From a virus: a DNA stretch of 24,255 bases. Below are positions 1-4,862 of this stretch, piece by piece. The position numbers were made by a program, and so were the translations under genes. The stretch's first letter is position 1. Each line of letters opens with the position of its first letter. Where the stretch lies: the IMG/VR virus record IMGVR_UViG_3300032116_011669, positions 1 to 24,255 of that record. One strand, 5' to 3'. A model generated the notes under the pieces. That model made no database searches. It was not told where the DNA came from and was given only the letters and a program-made list of their open reading frames with translations.

Positions 1-3
1 TAC

Positions 4-75
4 GCGGGTGTCGTATAACGGCTATTACCCCAGCCTTCCAAGCTGGTGACGCGGGTTCGACTCCCGCTACCCGCT
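4..75 (+). tRNA. tRNA-Gly(TCC)
   Basis: A cloverleaf can be drawn by eye. The acceptor GCGGGTG pairs with TACCCGC, the anticodon stem CCAGC pairs with GCTGG around loop CTTCCAA, and the T-stem GCGGG pairs with CCCGC around TTCGACT. U33 and the T-loop are canonical. The anticodon TCC reads GGA glycine codons. CCA is not encoded, so it must be added after transcription. It is the first RNA of the tRNA island, five bases upstream of tRNA-Leu, so the two are probably processed from one precursor. Confidence 0.95.
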
Positions 76-79
76 CTTC

Positions 80-161
80 GCTCTTGTGGTGGAATGGTAT
101 ACACGGAAGTCTCAAAAACTTCTGCCCCAAAGGCTTGAGAGTTCGAGTCTCTCCGAGAGCA
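80..161 (+). tRNA. tRNA-Leu(CAA)
   Basis: This is a class II tRNA. The acceptor GCTCTTG pairs with CGAGAGC, and the anticodon stem GAAGT pairs with ACTTC around loop CTCAAAA (anticodon CAA, reads TTG). The long variable arm is typical of leucine tRNAs, and the T-arm is GAGAG/CTCTC around TTCGAGT. The discriminator is A, as expected for tRNA-Leu. CCA is not encoded. It lies directly downstream of tRNA-Gly. Confidence 0.95.
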
Positions 162-162
162 C

Positions 163-191
163 TTGACAAATTTGAAATGGTTGTTTATATT
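163..191 (+). promoter_or_regulatory. sigma70 promoter for the tRNA-Glu unit
   Basis: A consensus -35 TTGACA at 163-168 is followed by exactly 17 bp and a -10 TATATT at 186-191. The predicted start near 198 lies about 7 bases before tRNA-Glu. The same -35/N17/-10 combination recurs at 6850-6878, which suggests a standard promoter class in this phage that host RNA polymerase can recognise. Confidence 0.8.
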
Positions 192-204
192 TATATTTCT
201 CTAC

Positions 205-276
205 GCCGCCATCGTCTATCGGCTAGGACACTAGACTTTCACTCTGGTAAGAGGGGTTCGATTCCCCTTGGCGGTA
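205..276 (+). tRNA. tRNA-Glu(TTC)
   Basis: The acceptor GCCGCCA pairs with TGGCGGT, with a terminal G-U pair. The anticodon stem CTAGA pairs with TCTGG around loop CTTTCAC, giving anticodon TTC, which reads GAA and GAG. The T-stem AGGGG pairs with CCCCT around TTCGATT. CCA is not encoded. A strong promoter sits just upstream, and the 30-aa basic microprotein begins 21 bases downstream, so the two probably share a transcript. Confidence 0.94.
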
Positions 277-297
277 TGAATATTCAAGGAGCTGTAT

Positions 298-390
298 ATG
301 CCACATCCAAAAAAGTGCGGTAAGGGTCGTCGTAAGATTGGCTCAAAGAAACGAAACAATCGTTGGAAAAATAGAAAGCGTAAACATTAG
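298..390 (+). CDS. 30-aa highly basic microprotein, possible ribosome-associated (mS38/Cox24-like)
   Basis: An ATG at 298 follows an AAGGAG ribosome binding site (286-291) with 6-nt spacing and ends at TAG 388-390. The 30-residue product starts MPHPKK and has about half Lys/Arg, with one Trp and one Cys and almost no acidic residues. The pattern RKIG-KKR--R-KNRKRK recalls, from memory, the tiny AURKAIP1/Cox24-domain proteins of some bacteria and the mitochondrial small-subunit protein mS38. That match is an inference and was not searched. The gene sits between tRNA-Glu and tRNA-Gln downstream of a strong promoter, so a role on rRNA or the ribosome fits the context. A DNA- or RNA-condensing peptide is the main alternative. 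That it is translated is well supported by its start context. Confidence 0.7.
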   Translation: MPHPKKCGKGRRKIGSKKRNNRWKNRKRKH

Positions 391-397
391 TACTATC

Positions 398-509
398 CGA
401 GGCCTTTTCCCTACCTTTCACCTCGTAAACAGCCTTCGGGCGAATGGAAAGACTTTTAAAATGATAGGGCGGGTTCTAGGGTCGTTAGGCCTAGAGACTT
501 TTTGGCTCG
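398..509 (+). ncRNA. Candidate structured RNA in the tRNA island
   Basis: No credible ORF explains this stretch, yet nested complementary segments are visible. CGAG 398-401 pairs with CTCG 506-509, continuing as CC 403-404 with GG 504-505 past a bulged G. CCCTA 409-413 pairs with TAGGG 465-469. CTTTC 415-419 pairs with GAAAG 447-451. GCC 432-434 pairs with GGC 439-441 around a UUCG tetraloop. TCTAGG 475-480 pairs with CCTAGA 490-495. Together they make one closed domain with two arms. A further hairpin, GTTTA 509-513 with TAAAC 521-525, follows. I do not recognise a family. It could be a stable ncRNA or a processed leader. The pairing was done by eye, without energy calculation or covariation. 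Confidence 0.5.
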
Positions 510-545
510 TTTAGTTTTGATAAACAAGCAGGCGGTTGGGGAGAC

Positions 546-575
546 TTGACGGAGTTGTGTGTCCGCCTATATATT
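546..575 (+). promoter_or_regulatory. Probable sigma70 promoter for tRNA-Gln
   Basis: A -35 TTGACG at 546-551, an 18-bp spacer and a -10 TATATT at 570-575 place the start near 582, about 35 bases before tRNA-Gln. The leader contains a small hairpin (GTGAG 584-588 with CTCAC 596-600). The -10 matches the other two strong promoters in this window. The -35 has one mismatch to consensus. Confidence 0.6.
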
Positions 576-616
576 TCTAATGAGTGAGCTGATATCTCAC
601 AACACATACCCCGCAT

Positions 617-687
617 TGCCCTCTCGTTCAATGGCAGGACGCCAGGCTTTGGACCTGGCTATCGTGGTTCGAATCCACGGGGGGCAA
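617..687 (+). tRNA. tRNA-Gln(TTG)
   Basis: The acceptor TGCCCTC pairs with GGGGGCA. The anticodon stem CCAGG pairs with CCTGG around loop CTTTGGA (anticodon TTG, reads CAA and CAG). The T-stem CGTGG pairs with CCACG around TTCGAAT. A first base of U is usual for bacterial tRNA-Gln. CCA is not encoded. Confidence 0.95.
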
Positions 688-726
688 CTTGAAGTAGGTT
701 ACATTAACTTTTTATGGAGCGTACAA

Positions 727-912
727 ATGTACAAGTTCATTCTCGCAGTTGCAGTAATCAGTCTTTCAGCATGTGCAGCAAAGGAAGAAGCAGTTCAAGG
801 TGAAGTTGTGGCTGACAGCGCAGCAGTTGTTGTTGACTCAACCAAGATTGATACTGATTCAATCAAGTCAGCAGAAGTAAAGCCAGCAGCAGAAGGCGAA
901 GCAGCTAAGTAA
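727..912 (+). CDS. Small Ala/Val-rich putative lipoprotein (61 aa)
   Basis: The start at 727 is chosen because GGAG (716-719) lies 7 nt upstream. Longer readings of this frame run back through tRNA-Gln and can be discarded. The product begins with a short hydrophobic signal segment ending in a lipobox, LSAC (Cys16), followed by an acidic tail rich in Ala, Val, Glu and Ser (residues 17-61). This predicts lipidation of Cys16 and attachment to a membrane, probably on the periplasmic or outer face. Phage lipoproteins of this size often act in lysis (spanin-like) or superinfection exclusion, but nothing here distinguishes these. It stands alone, 39 bases after tRNA-Gln. Confidence 0.75.
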   Translation: MYKFILAVAVISLSACAAKEEAVQGEVVADSAAVVVDSTKIDTDSIKSAEVKPAAEGEAAK

Positions 913-920
913 TTTTTTAA

Positions 921-996
921 GGTTTCCCACGGCGAATCTAGAAAACGGGGAAATTAAAATGGGACATACTCTTGAACGCCGGTCCCTACCTTTTTT
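921..996 (+). ncRNA. Candidate two-hairpin, kissing-loop RNA element
   Basis: TTTCCC 923-928 pairs with GGGAAA 948-953, and GGGAC 961-965 pairs with GTCCC 982-986. The first loop carries CGGCG (930-934) and the second CGCCG (977-981). These are perfectly complementary and could form a loop-loop or pseudoknot contact. A T6 run (991-996) follows, so the element could also end transcription of the lipoprotein gene just upstream. No known riboswitch was recognised. By-eye pairing only. Confidence 0.45.
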
Positions 997-1067
997 GCGG
1001 TTCTAGTGTAATAGATAGCACGGTTGGCGTCCAGCTAACAGGTCCGGTGCAACTCCGTGGAACCGCT
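997..1067 (+). tRNA. Degenerate tRNA-Gly(TCC)-like RNA
   Basis: The acceptor stem is perfect (GCGGTTC with GAACCGC). The D-stem GTGT/GCAC and anticodon stem GTTGG/CTAAC also form. The loops depart from the rules. The D-loop AATAGATA has A where G18 is expected, the anticodon loop CGTCCAG has G instead of U33, and the T-loop TGCAACT has G at position 55. The T-stem has a mismatch and the variable loop is only about 3 nt. The nominal anticodon is TCC, the same as the canonical tRNA-Gly at the start of the window. It is either a decaying duplicate or a non-translating tRNA mimic. A strong terminator follows immediately. Confidence 0.55.
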
Positions 1068-1070
1068 CTT

Positions 1071-1105
1071 AAAGGGATTCTGTCACTTTGATGGAATCCC
1101 TTTTT
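1071..1105 (+). terminator. Rho-independent terminator after the tRNA-Gly-like RNA
   Basis: A 10-bp perfect stem (AAAGGGATTC 1071-1080 with GAATCCCTTT 1093-1102) closes a 12-nt loop and runs into T5 (1101-1105). It would end the transcript carrying the tRNA-Gly-like RNA. The AAAGGAGG ribosome binding site of the next gene starts a few bases later. Confidence 0.85.
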
Positions 1106-1122
1106 ACCTAAAAGGAGGGTTT

Positions 1123-1254
1123 ATGCATCCAAATGAATTAAATGTATTACAAAACACCGAATTGTTTATGGAAGAAGCAACAAAGCTCGGAGAACAGTAT
1201 ATTGAAGCATTAAAAGAACAGATTTCTCGTCAAAAGGAAAGAAAACAGAAGTAA
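1123..1254 (+). CDS. Hypothetical 43-aa charged helical protein
   Basis: The start at 1123 is chosen because AAAGGAGG (1111-1118) lies immediately upstream. In-frame codons further upstream fall within the terminator and tRNA-like RNA. The product is short and hydrophilic, with a likely amphipathic helix over residues 7-40 and a basic C-terminal tail (RQKERKQK). No family was recognised. It precedes the peptidase-like gene by 36 bases and is probably co-transcribed with it and the tmRNA. Its small size and helical character would suit a binding or inhibitory peptide, but no function can be assigned. Confidence 0.65.
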   Translation: MHPNELNVLQNTELFMEEATKLGEQYIEALKEQISRQKERKQK

Positions 1255-1290
1255 TCTGATATTTAAGTAAGTCTATATTTTGGAGAGGTT

Positions 1291-1737
1291 ATGCAGAAAC
1301 CAACTAAATATGTAAAAGCAACATTGACAAATAGTTGTGTCCCTGCGTGTCTCGCAATGGTCACGGGTAAAACACTCACACGGGTCATCAAAGAAATTTA
1401 CGAGCACTGGGAAAACGAAGGACGGTATTCGGGGATTGAAGATAATATCGTTGACCAGTATCTTTCTAAAAACGGATATGCAGTTCAACGAATCGGCCAC
1501 GAATACGAACCGAATAAGTTGTTAATTCCAAAATGGCCGGTCAAACCATTCGCTCCAATTCATATTGTAGACGTTTGGTCAAGTAATCCACCAGGAATGC
1601 ACGCAGTGGTGATGTTAAAAGACGGAACAATCTATGACCCGTCTAATAAACGCATAAAAGATATATCAATGTATCAACGAGTATTCGGTATTACAGGTGT
1701 TTGGAAAGTTACCGATAAGATTTTTGATGTAAAATAA
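1291..1737 (+). CDS. C39/papain-like cysteine peptidase-fold protein
   Basis: This 148-aa protein shows an N-terminal N-S-C-V-P-A-C motif (Cys16, Cys20), a GMHAVVM strand with His104, and an IYDPSN segment with Asp116. That order and spacing is typical of C39-like peptidases and related papain-fold proteins, in which Cys, His and Asp form the active site. C39 members cleave double-glycine leaders or other peptides, and phage versions are often stand-alone and of unknown substrate. There is no signal peptide, so it probably acts in the cytoplasm. TGGAGAGG lies upstream of the ATG. The stop codon directly abuts the first base of the tmRNA, so both are likely on one precursor RNA. Catalytic competence is an inference. 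Confidence 0.7.
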   Translation: MQKPTKYVKATLTNSCVPACLAMVTGKTLTRVIKEIYEHWENEGRYSGIEDNIVDQYLSKNGYAVQRIGHEYEPNKLLIPKWPVKPFAPIHIVDVWSSNPPGMHAVVMLKDGTIYDPSNKRIKDISMYQRVFGITGVWKVTDKIFDVK

Positions 1738-2071
1738 GGGCCCGACCGGTTTCGACGGGATGTAGATGACTAGATTTTGTGTCCAGTTTAGTAATACTGG
1801 TAAAACAGACTAAAAATTTCAACTGGCAATCAATTAGCCCTCGCTGCGTAAGCAGCCTGACGAAGTAATCTGACCCACATAGGGTTACTATCGTTCATTG
1901 ATGTGGTGTAGTATCGGAAAGATGAGTTGGTATCTGATATCAAATTTACAAACTCTTGTCCGTGTGGTTTCGCTGATTATTGAAAACACGGAGACAATTA
2001 ACAATCAGCTACACACATAAACATTTAGTAGGAAGCAGTCTCGGACCAGGGTTCGACTCCCTGCGGGTCCA
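1738..2071 (+). ncRNA. ssrA: tmRNA (one-piece, tag ends ALAA)
   Basis: The 5' end GGGCCCG pairs with CGGGTCC near the 3' end to form the tRNA-like acceptor. The T-arm is CAGGG/CCCTG around TTCGACT with discriminator A2071. The 5' region carries the conserved TTTCGACGGGAT. The tag frame ends GCC CTC GCT GCG TAA (1837-1851), and its stop lies in the loop of a GCTGC/GCAGC hairpin, as in helix H5 of known tmRNAs. The readable tag is (L)KISTGNQLALAA. The resume codon is uncertain, probably CTA 1810 or AAA 1813, and neither is the usual Ala. CCA is not encoded (CTA follows). tmRNA with SmpB rescues stalled ribosomes and tags products for proteolysis. No SmpB gene is visible here, so host SmpB would be needed. 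Confidence 0.93.
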
Positions 2072-2108
2072 CTAATAGTTACGAATCACAATTTTTTTGG
2101 AGTTGCCT

Positions 2109-2402
2109 ATGTACAAAAAAATTTTAGGACAGATTCGTAAATTGTTTTTTAAAGAACAAAATTATGAAACATCGCTTCGTCGGCAGTGTATACTTGAAGA
2201 ATATAAACTTATATTTGAACAAGTGAGAAGTTCAGACGACTTGACAAAGTTACTTGCATCTCGTAAACTTATTAGAGATTTCCAACAAGGCGTAATAGAT
2301 GTTCAAGAAGAATCGTGGACTCGCCCTTATCTGACGGACTTACATCGGGTATGGACTATTAAGTATAGATACTGGAAACGCAATAGAGGAAGAGGTATAT
2401 AA
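2109..2402 (+). CDS. Hypothetical 97-aa basic protein
   Basis: ATG 2109 is preferred over the upstream TTG at 2097 because TTGGAG (2097-2102) is then the ribosome binding site with 6-nt spacing. The product is helical and rich in Lys/Arg at both ends (MYKKIL..., ...KYRYWKRNRGRGI), with no Cys pairs or membrane segment. The central part (residues 20-65) looks like a helical bundle. No family was recognised. Its stop overlaps the next start (TAATG at 2400-2404), so it is translationally coupled to the zinc-ribbon gene. Its basic character suggests nucleic acid or ribosome binding, which is inference only. Confidence 0.75.
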   Translation: MYKKILGQIRKLFFKEQNYETSLRRQCILEEYKLIFEQVRSSDDLTKLLASRKLIRDFQQGVIDVQEESWTRPYLTDLHRVWTIKYRYWKRNRGRGI

Positions 2403-2758
2403 TGCTAAAGAAAAAGGTTACGAAGTTTACTGGTGGTAAACTTAGAGTTATGGAACGCAAAACTCTAGTGTGCCAAGAATGCGATGTAGTTACCGTCGAA
2501 GTGGCAAGTGATATCAAAGCTGTAACTTGTGCATATTGCGTCCAGAAACAAGTGGCCCCACCTGAAGGTATCAAGCCGAAGCCCGAAGGTGAAAAGTTTC
2601 CCCGTGGTTGGGCATTGAAGCAACGATATGTTCACACAGACGGTCGAGTATTTATTAAGGGGAAGGACACCGGTGAAATTGAAACACCAGAAGCTCCAAA
2701 ACCAAAAAAAGAGAAAAAAATCACTGTAAAGAAGAAAACTCCAAAACGGAGAAAGTAA
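2402..2758 (+). CDS. Zinc-ribbon-like protein with Lys-rich tail
   Basis: This 118-aa protein has two CxxC knuckles (Cys24/Cys27 in CQEC and Cys43/Cys46 in CAYC), which predict one zinc-binding ribbon over residues 22-48. A middle region (FPRGWALKQRYVHTDGRVFIKGK) and a strongly basic Lys/Pro tail (residues 95-118) follow. Such ribbons bind nucleic acid or protein partners, and the tail favours nucleic acid. The start overlaps the previous stop by one base and the next gene begins directly after its stop, so three small genes form a tight operon. The specific role is unknown. Confidence 0.75.
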   Translation: MLKKKVTKFTGGKLRVMERKTLVCQECDVVTVEVASDIKAVTCAYCVQKQVAPPEGIKPKPEGEKFPRGWALKQRYVHTDGRVFIKGKDTGEIETPEAPKPKKEKKITVKKKTPKRRK

Positions 2759-3076
2759 ATGCTCCAATTACCACCAAACAAGCCGTTTCCGGTCATACAA
2801 CAATTTCTTAAGGACAATGAAGCGTTAGTATACTGGTATATGACATTGAGTATATCAAAGTCTATTAAGCAGAACGAGGATAAGACGGAATTATTTTCAT
2901 TCGGTGGCCATAATGAAAACATCGCAGTGGTAAAGCAAACGGATTATGAGCAAGTGCTAATGGATGCTATAAAACATTTTAGTAAAGCAGAAGAATATGA
3001 ACGGGCTGCGTTCGCACGAGATTTGTTAAATAAGTGGAAGATTGAACAAGTTATAAACGAAAAACCAACGGAGTAG
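2759..3076 (+). CDS. UVR-motif-like small protein (105 aa)
   Basis: The ATG follows the previous stop with no gap. The C-terminal half has the pattern YEQVLMDAIKHFSKAEEYERA followed by A-F-A-R-D-L-L. It resembles the UVR helical hairpin of UvrB, UvrC and McsA (hydrophobic-AI...EDYE-AA--RD). In those proteins the motif mediates protein contact. The N-terminal part (residues 1-60) is unrecognised. If the similarity is real, the protein might engage a host repair or protein-quality partner. An overlapping ribosome binding site (GGAG 3070-3073) for the HNH gene sits at its 3' end. Confidence 0.7.
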   Translation: MLQLPPNKPFPVIQQFLKDNEALVYWYMTLSISKSIKQNEDKTELFSFGGHNENIAVVKQTDYEQVLMDAIKHFSKAEEYERAAFARDLLNKWKIEQVINEKPTE

Positions 3077-3078
3077 TT

Positions 3079-3591
3079 ATGGGATTTGAATCTACGCGAT
3101 GCGTAGTCCTCAATGCCACATACGAACCGATTACAATTGTATCATCCAAGCGGGCACTTGTACTTTACCTCGAAGGTAAAGCTATGATTGTCGAAGAACA
3201 TCCAGAGTTGGTGGTGCGGTCACCGAGTCAGACGTTCCCTGTTCCGATTAGCATTGTGCTAAAGGAATTTGTAAAGGGTCGTATGGTATTTCGGACTAAA
3301 GCACTACTGACACAACGAAATCTATTTATTCGTGACCAGTATACTTGTCAGTACTGCGGTCGCAACAAACAACAAATTAAGCATTCTGAATTCCTTACAC
3401 GGGACCACGTGGTACCTCGTCACATAGGTGGTCGGGATATTTGGGAAAATGTGGTCACCTGCTGTAATTCGTGTAATAACAAGAAGGCATATCACCTATT
3501 AGAAGATATTAATATGACCCTCTTGAAAATTCCAGCGGCACCTACTATATTTGAATTGTGGACTAGGCAACAGAAAAAACACTATCACTAA
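3079..3591 (+). CDS. HNH endonuclease family protein (170 aa)
   Basis: Residues 8-80 match the N-terminal domain usual for stand-alone bacterial HNH proteins (VLNATYEPI, a KRALVLYLEGKA helix, then a strand-rich segment). Residues 85-135 hold the nuclease: CQYC (Cys90, Cys93), the catalytic DHVVPR (Asp109-His110), GG-WENVV (Asn124) and a second Cys pair (Cys129/Cys132, NSCN), giving a zinc-stabilised beta-beta-alpha-metal fold. All key residues are present, so it is probably active in nicking or cutting DNA. It starts 2 bases after the previous stop with GGAG upstream. Freestanding phage HNH genes are often homing nucleases, but this type is also found in non-mobile genes. Confidence 0.9.
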   Translation: MGFESTRCVVLNATYEPITIVSSKRALVLYLEGKAMIVEEHPELVVRSPSQTFPVPISIVLKEFVKGRMVFRTKALLTQRNLFIRDQYTCQYCGRNKQQIKHSEFLTRDHVVPRHIGGRDIWENVVTCCNSCNNKKAYHLLEDINMTLLKIPAAPTIFELWTRQQKKHYH

Positions 3592-3606
3592 ACAAGGATA
3601 AACACA

Positions 3607-4230
3607 ATGGTTACGGAAGAGCAACTTAAAGAACGGTATGAGAAGTTTCTAGAGTTTGTCAAAGCTGACGAACGAGCTGATAAACTTCTCGCTATGTACG
3701 AAGATTTCAGCACAGAACTAACCACCGCACCGGCGGCAGGCAAGACATATTTCCACAATGCGTTCCCCGGCGGGTATCTTGACCACGTGGTTCGTGTAAC
3801 CGAAACTGCACTCCAACTCTGCTCGGTTTACAAGAAGATTGGTGGAGATGTAGACTTTACAAAGCAAGAAGTTGTATTTGCAGCGCTTCATCACGATTTG
3901 GGTAAGTTAGGTAATCCAGTTGAAGGGCCATATTATGTTGACCAAGATTCGGATTGGCACCGTAAGCGTGGTGAAATGTACAAGCAGAACGAGAACATTC
4001 AATATATGAAGGTTCCCGACCGCGCTTTGTATCTTCTTCAGCATTATGATATCAAGATTACCCAAAAGGAATGGATTGGTATCAAGTTATCTGATGGTAT
4101 CTATGACGAGGGAGCAAAGTCATATCTGATTAATTACGCTCCATATGCGATGAAAACGAATCTTCCTCGTATTATTCACTGGGCAGACCATATGTCCAGT
4201 CAATCAGAAAACGATAATTCACGATTTTAA
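3607..4230 (+). CDS. HD-domain phosphohydrolase (YhaM-like)
   Basis: This 207-aa protein carries the HD-superfamily metal ligands: His60 in HNAFPGGYLDH, His96-Asp97 in ALHHDLGKLG, His146, and Asp194 in IIHWADHMS. The HNAFPGGYLDH opening is like that of the HD domain of YhaM-type 3'-5' exoribonucleases, though the nucleic-acid-binding OB domain of YhaM is missing. Expected activity is hydrolysis of a nucleotide, nucleic acid or signalling phosphoester. The substrate cannot be read from sequence. It follows the HNH gene by 15 bases and ends at a hairpin terminator. Confidence 0.82.
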   Translation: MVTEEQLKERYEKFLEFVKADERADKLLAMYEDFSTELTTAPAAGKTYFHNAFPGGYLDHVVRVTETALQLCSVYKKIGGDVDFTKQEVVFAALHHDLGKLGNPVEGPYYVDQDSDWHRKRGEMYKQNENIQYMKVPDRALYLLQHYDIKITQKEWIGIKLSDGIYDEGAKSYLINYAPYAMKTNLPRIIHWADHMSSQSENDNSRF

Positions 4231-4238
4231 TATTGTTT

Positions 4239-4274
4239 AATATAACCGTTCAAAATCGCTTGGACGGTTATATT
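4239..4274 (+). terminator. Hairpin terminator after the HD hydrolase
   Basis: AATATAACCGTTCAA (4239-4253) pairs with the matching arm 4260-4274 over 15 positions, with one G-U wobble and a 6-nt loop. It is followed by an AT-rich tail rather than a clean T-run. It could work in either direction. The tail TATATTTATATT (4269-4280) is also an extended -10-like sequence shared with the tRNA-Glu promoter, but I see no -35 here. Confidence 0.65.
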
Positions 4275-4311
4275 TATATTAGACCAGCGCACACTGCGGG
4301 GTCAGTCAACC

Positions 4312-4334
4312 GTGACGCTCAATACTGAGGTCAC
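4312..4334 (+). promoter_or_regulatory. Bulged hairpin in the hsp20 leader
   Basis: GTGAC (4312-4316) pairs with GTCAC (4330-4334), and CTCA (4318-4321) pairs with TGAG (4326-4329) around an ATAC loop, leaving one bulged G4317. The stem ends 7 bases before the AGGAGG ribosome binding site (4342-4347) of hsp20. It does not mask that site, so it is not an obvious RNA thermometer, but it may affect message stability or translation. Confidence 0.45.
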
Positions 4335-4354
4335 ATAACATAGGAGGTCATTTT

Positions 4355-4834
4355 ATGACTCATTTAGTATTTCGCCCATTCGGGTCAACGGTTTTGAATA
4401 ATCGGGACAACTTCATCAGTACATTTGACAAGATGTTTGATGAATTCGCTCGAAAGGATTTCCCAGAGTTTTTCCAACACTGGGGGGCCGAACCTTTTGG
4501 AAAGGCAGCATATCCAAAAGTTAATGTAATTTCAAATGACGAGGCTGTGGTTATTGAAGCAGAACTCGCAGGTTACAAGAAGGATGAAATTGATATTGAG
4601 GTCAAGGAAGGCGTCTTGACCATTTCAGGTGGTGCATCTCAATTGAACGAGCAAACTGATAAATCCGTTTATCTGCTTCGTGAACTGAAGCGTAGTTCGT
4701 TCAGTCGTTCATTTAAGCTCGGTGACCAATTGGATGCCTCAGCAGTCGGAGCAAAATTCGACAACGGGTTATTGACAGTTACAATCCAAAAATTGACAAA
4801 GGAACCAGAAAGTAAAAAGGTTACGATTAAGTAA
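4355..4834 (+). CDS. Small heat-shock protein, Hsp20/alpha-crystallin family
   Basis: This 159-aa protein has a short N-terminal region (1-53) and an alpha-crystallin domain over about residues 54-147. Visible features are VNVISNDEAVVIEAELAGYKKDEI, VKEGVLTISG, an ELKRSSFSRSFKLG strand pair and the conserved KFDNGLLTVTIQK near its end. Family members form oligomers that hold unfolding proteins for ATP-dependent chaperones. They are well known in T4-like phages of aquatic bacteria, where a role in virion assembly or stress survival is proposed. The start has a strong AGGAGG site at 8-nt distance. A cysteine-rich microprotein follows 28 bases downstream and a terminator about 150 bases downstream, forming a small operon. 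Confidence 0.93.
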   Translation: MTHLVFRPFGSTVLNNRDNFISTFDKMFDEFARKDFPEFFQHWGAEPFGKAAYPKVNVISNDEAVVIEAELAGYKKDEIDIEVKEGVLTISGGASQLNEQTDKSVYLLRELKRSSFSRSFKLGDQLDASAVGAKFDNGLLTVTIQKLTKEPESKKVTIK

Positions 4835-4862
4835 TTCACACTTTAACCAACAGGAGGTTCGT

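Noticed and set aside
84-323. 79-aa frame across tRNA-Leu and tRNA-Glu
   Set aside because: It is an accidental reading of two tRNA genes and their promoter.
559-726. N-terminal extension of the lipoprotein frame back to 559
   Set aside because: It runs through tRNA-Gln and lacks a ribosome binding site. The GGAG at 716-719 and the signal sequence fix the start at 727.
3607-4230. HD protein as DatZ-type dATPase of a 2-aminoadenine genome
   Set aside because: No PurZ-like gene is visible here, the HD motif looks YhaM-like, and GATC avoidance suggests unprotected DNA.
4269-4280. TATTTATA on the + strand (also near 188 and 11146), which reads TATAAATA, the T4 late octamer, on the minus strand
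   Set aside because: No minus-strand genes exist here, and the matches fall in AT-rich -10 boxes or terminator tails, so chance is the simpler reading.
4312-4360. RNA thermometer masking the hsp20 SD
   Set aside because: No sequence complementary to AGGAGG is present in the leader.
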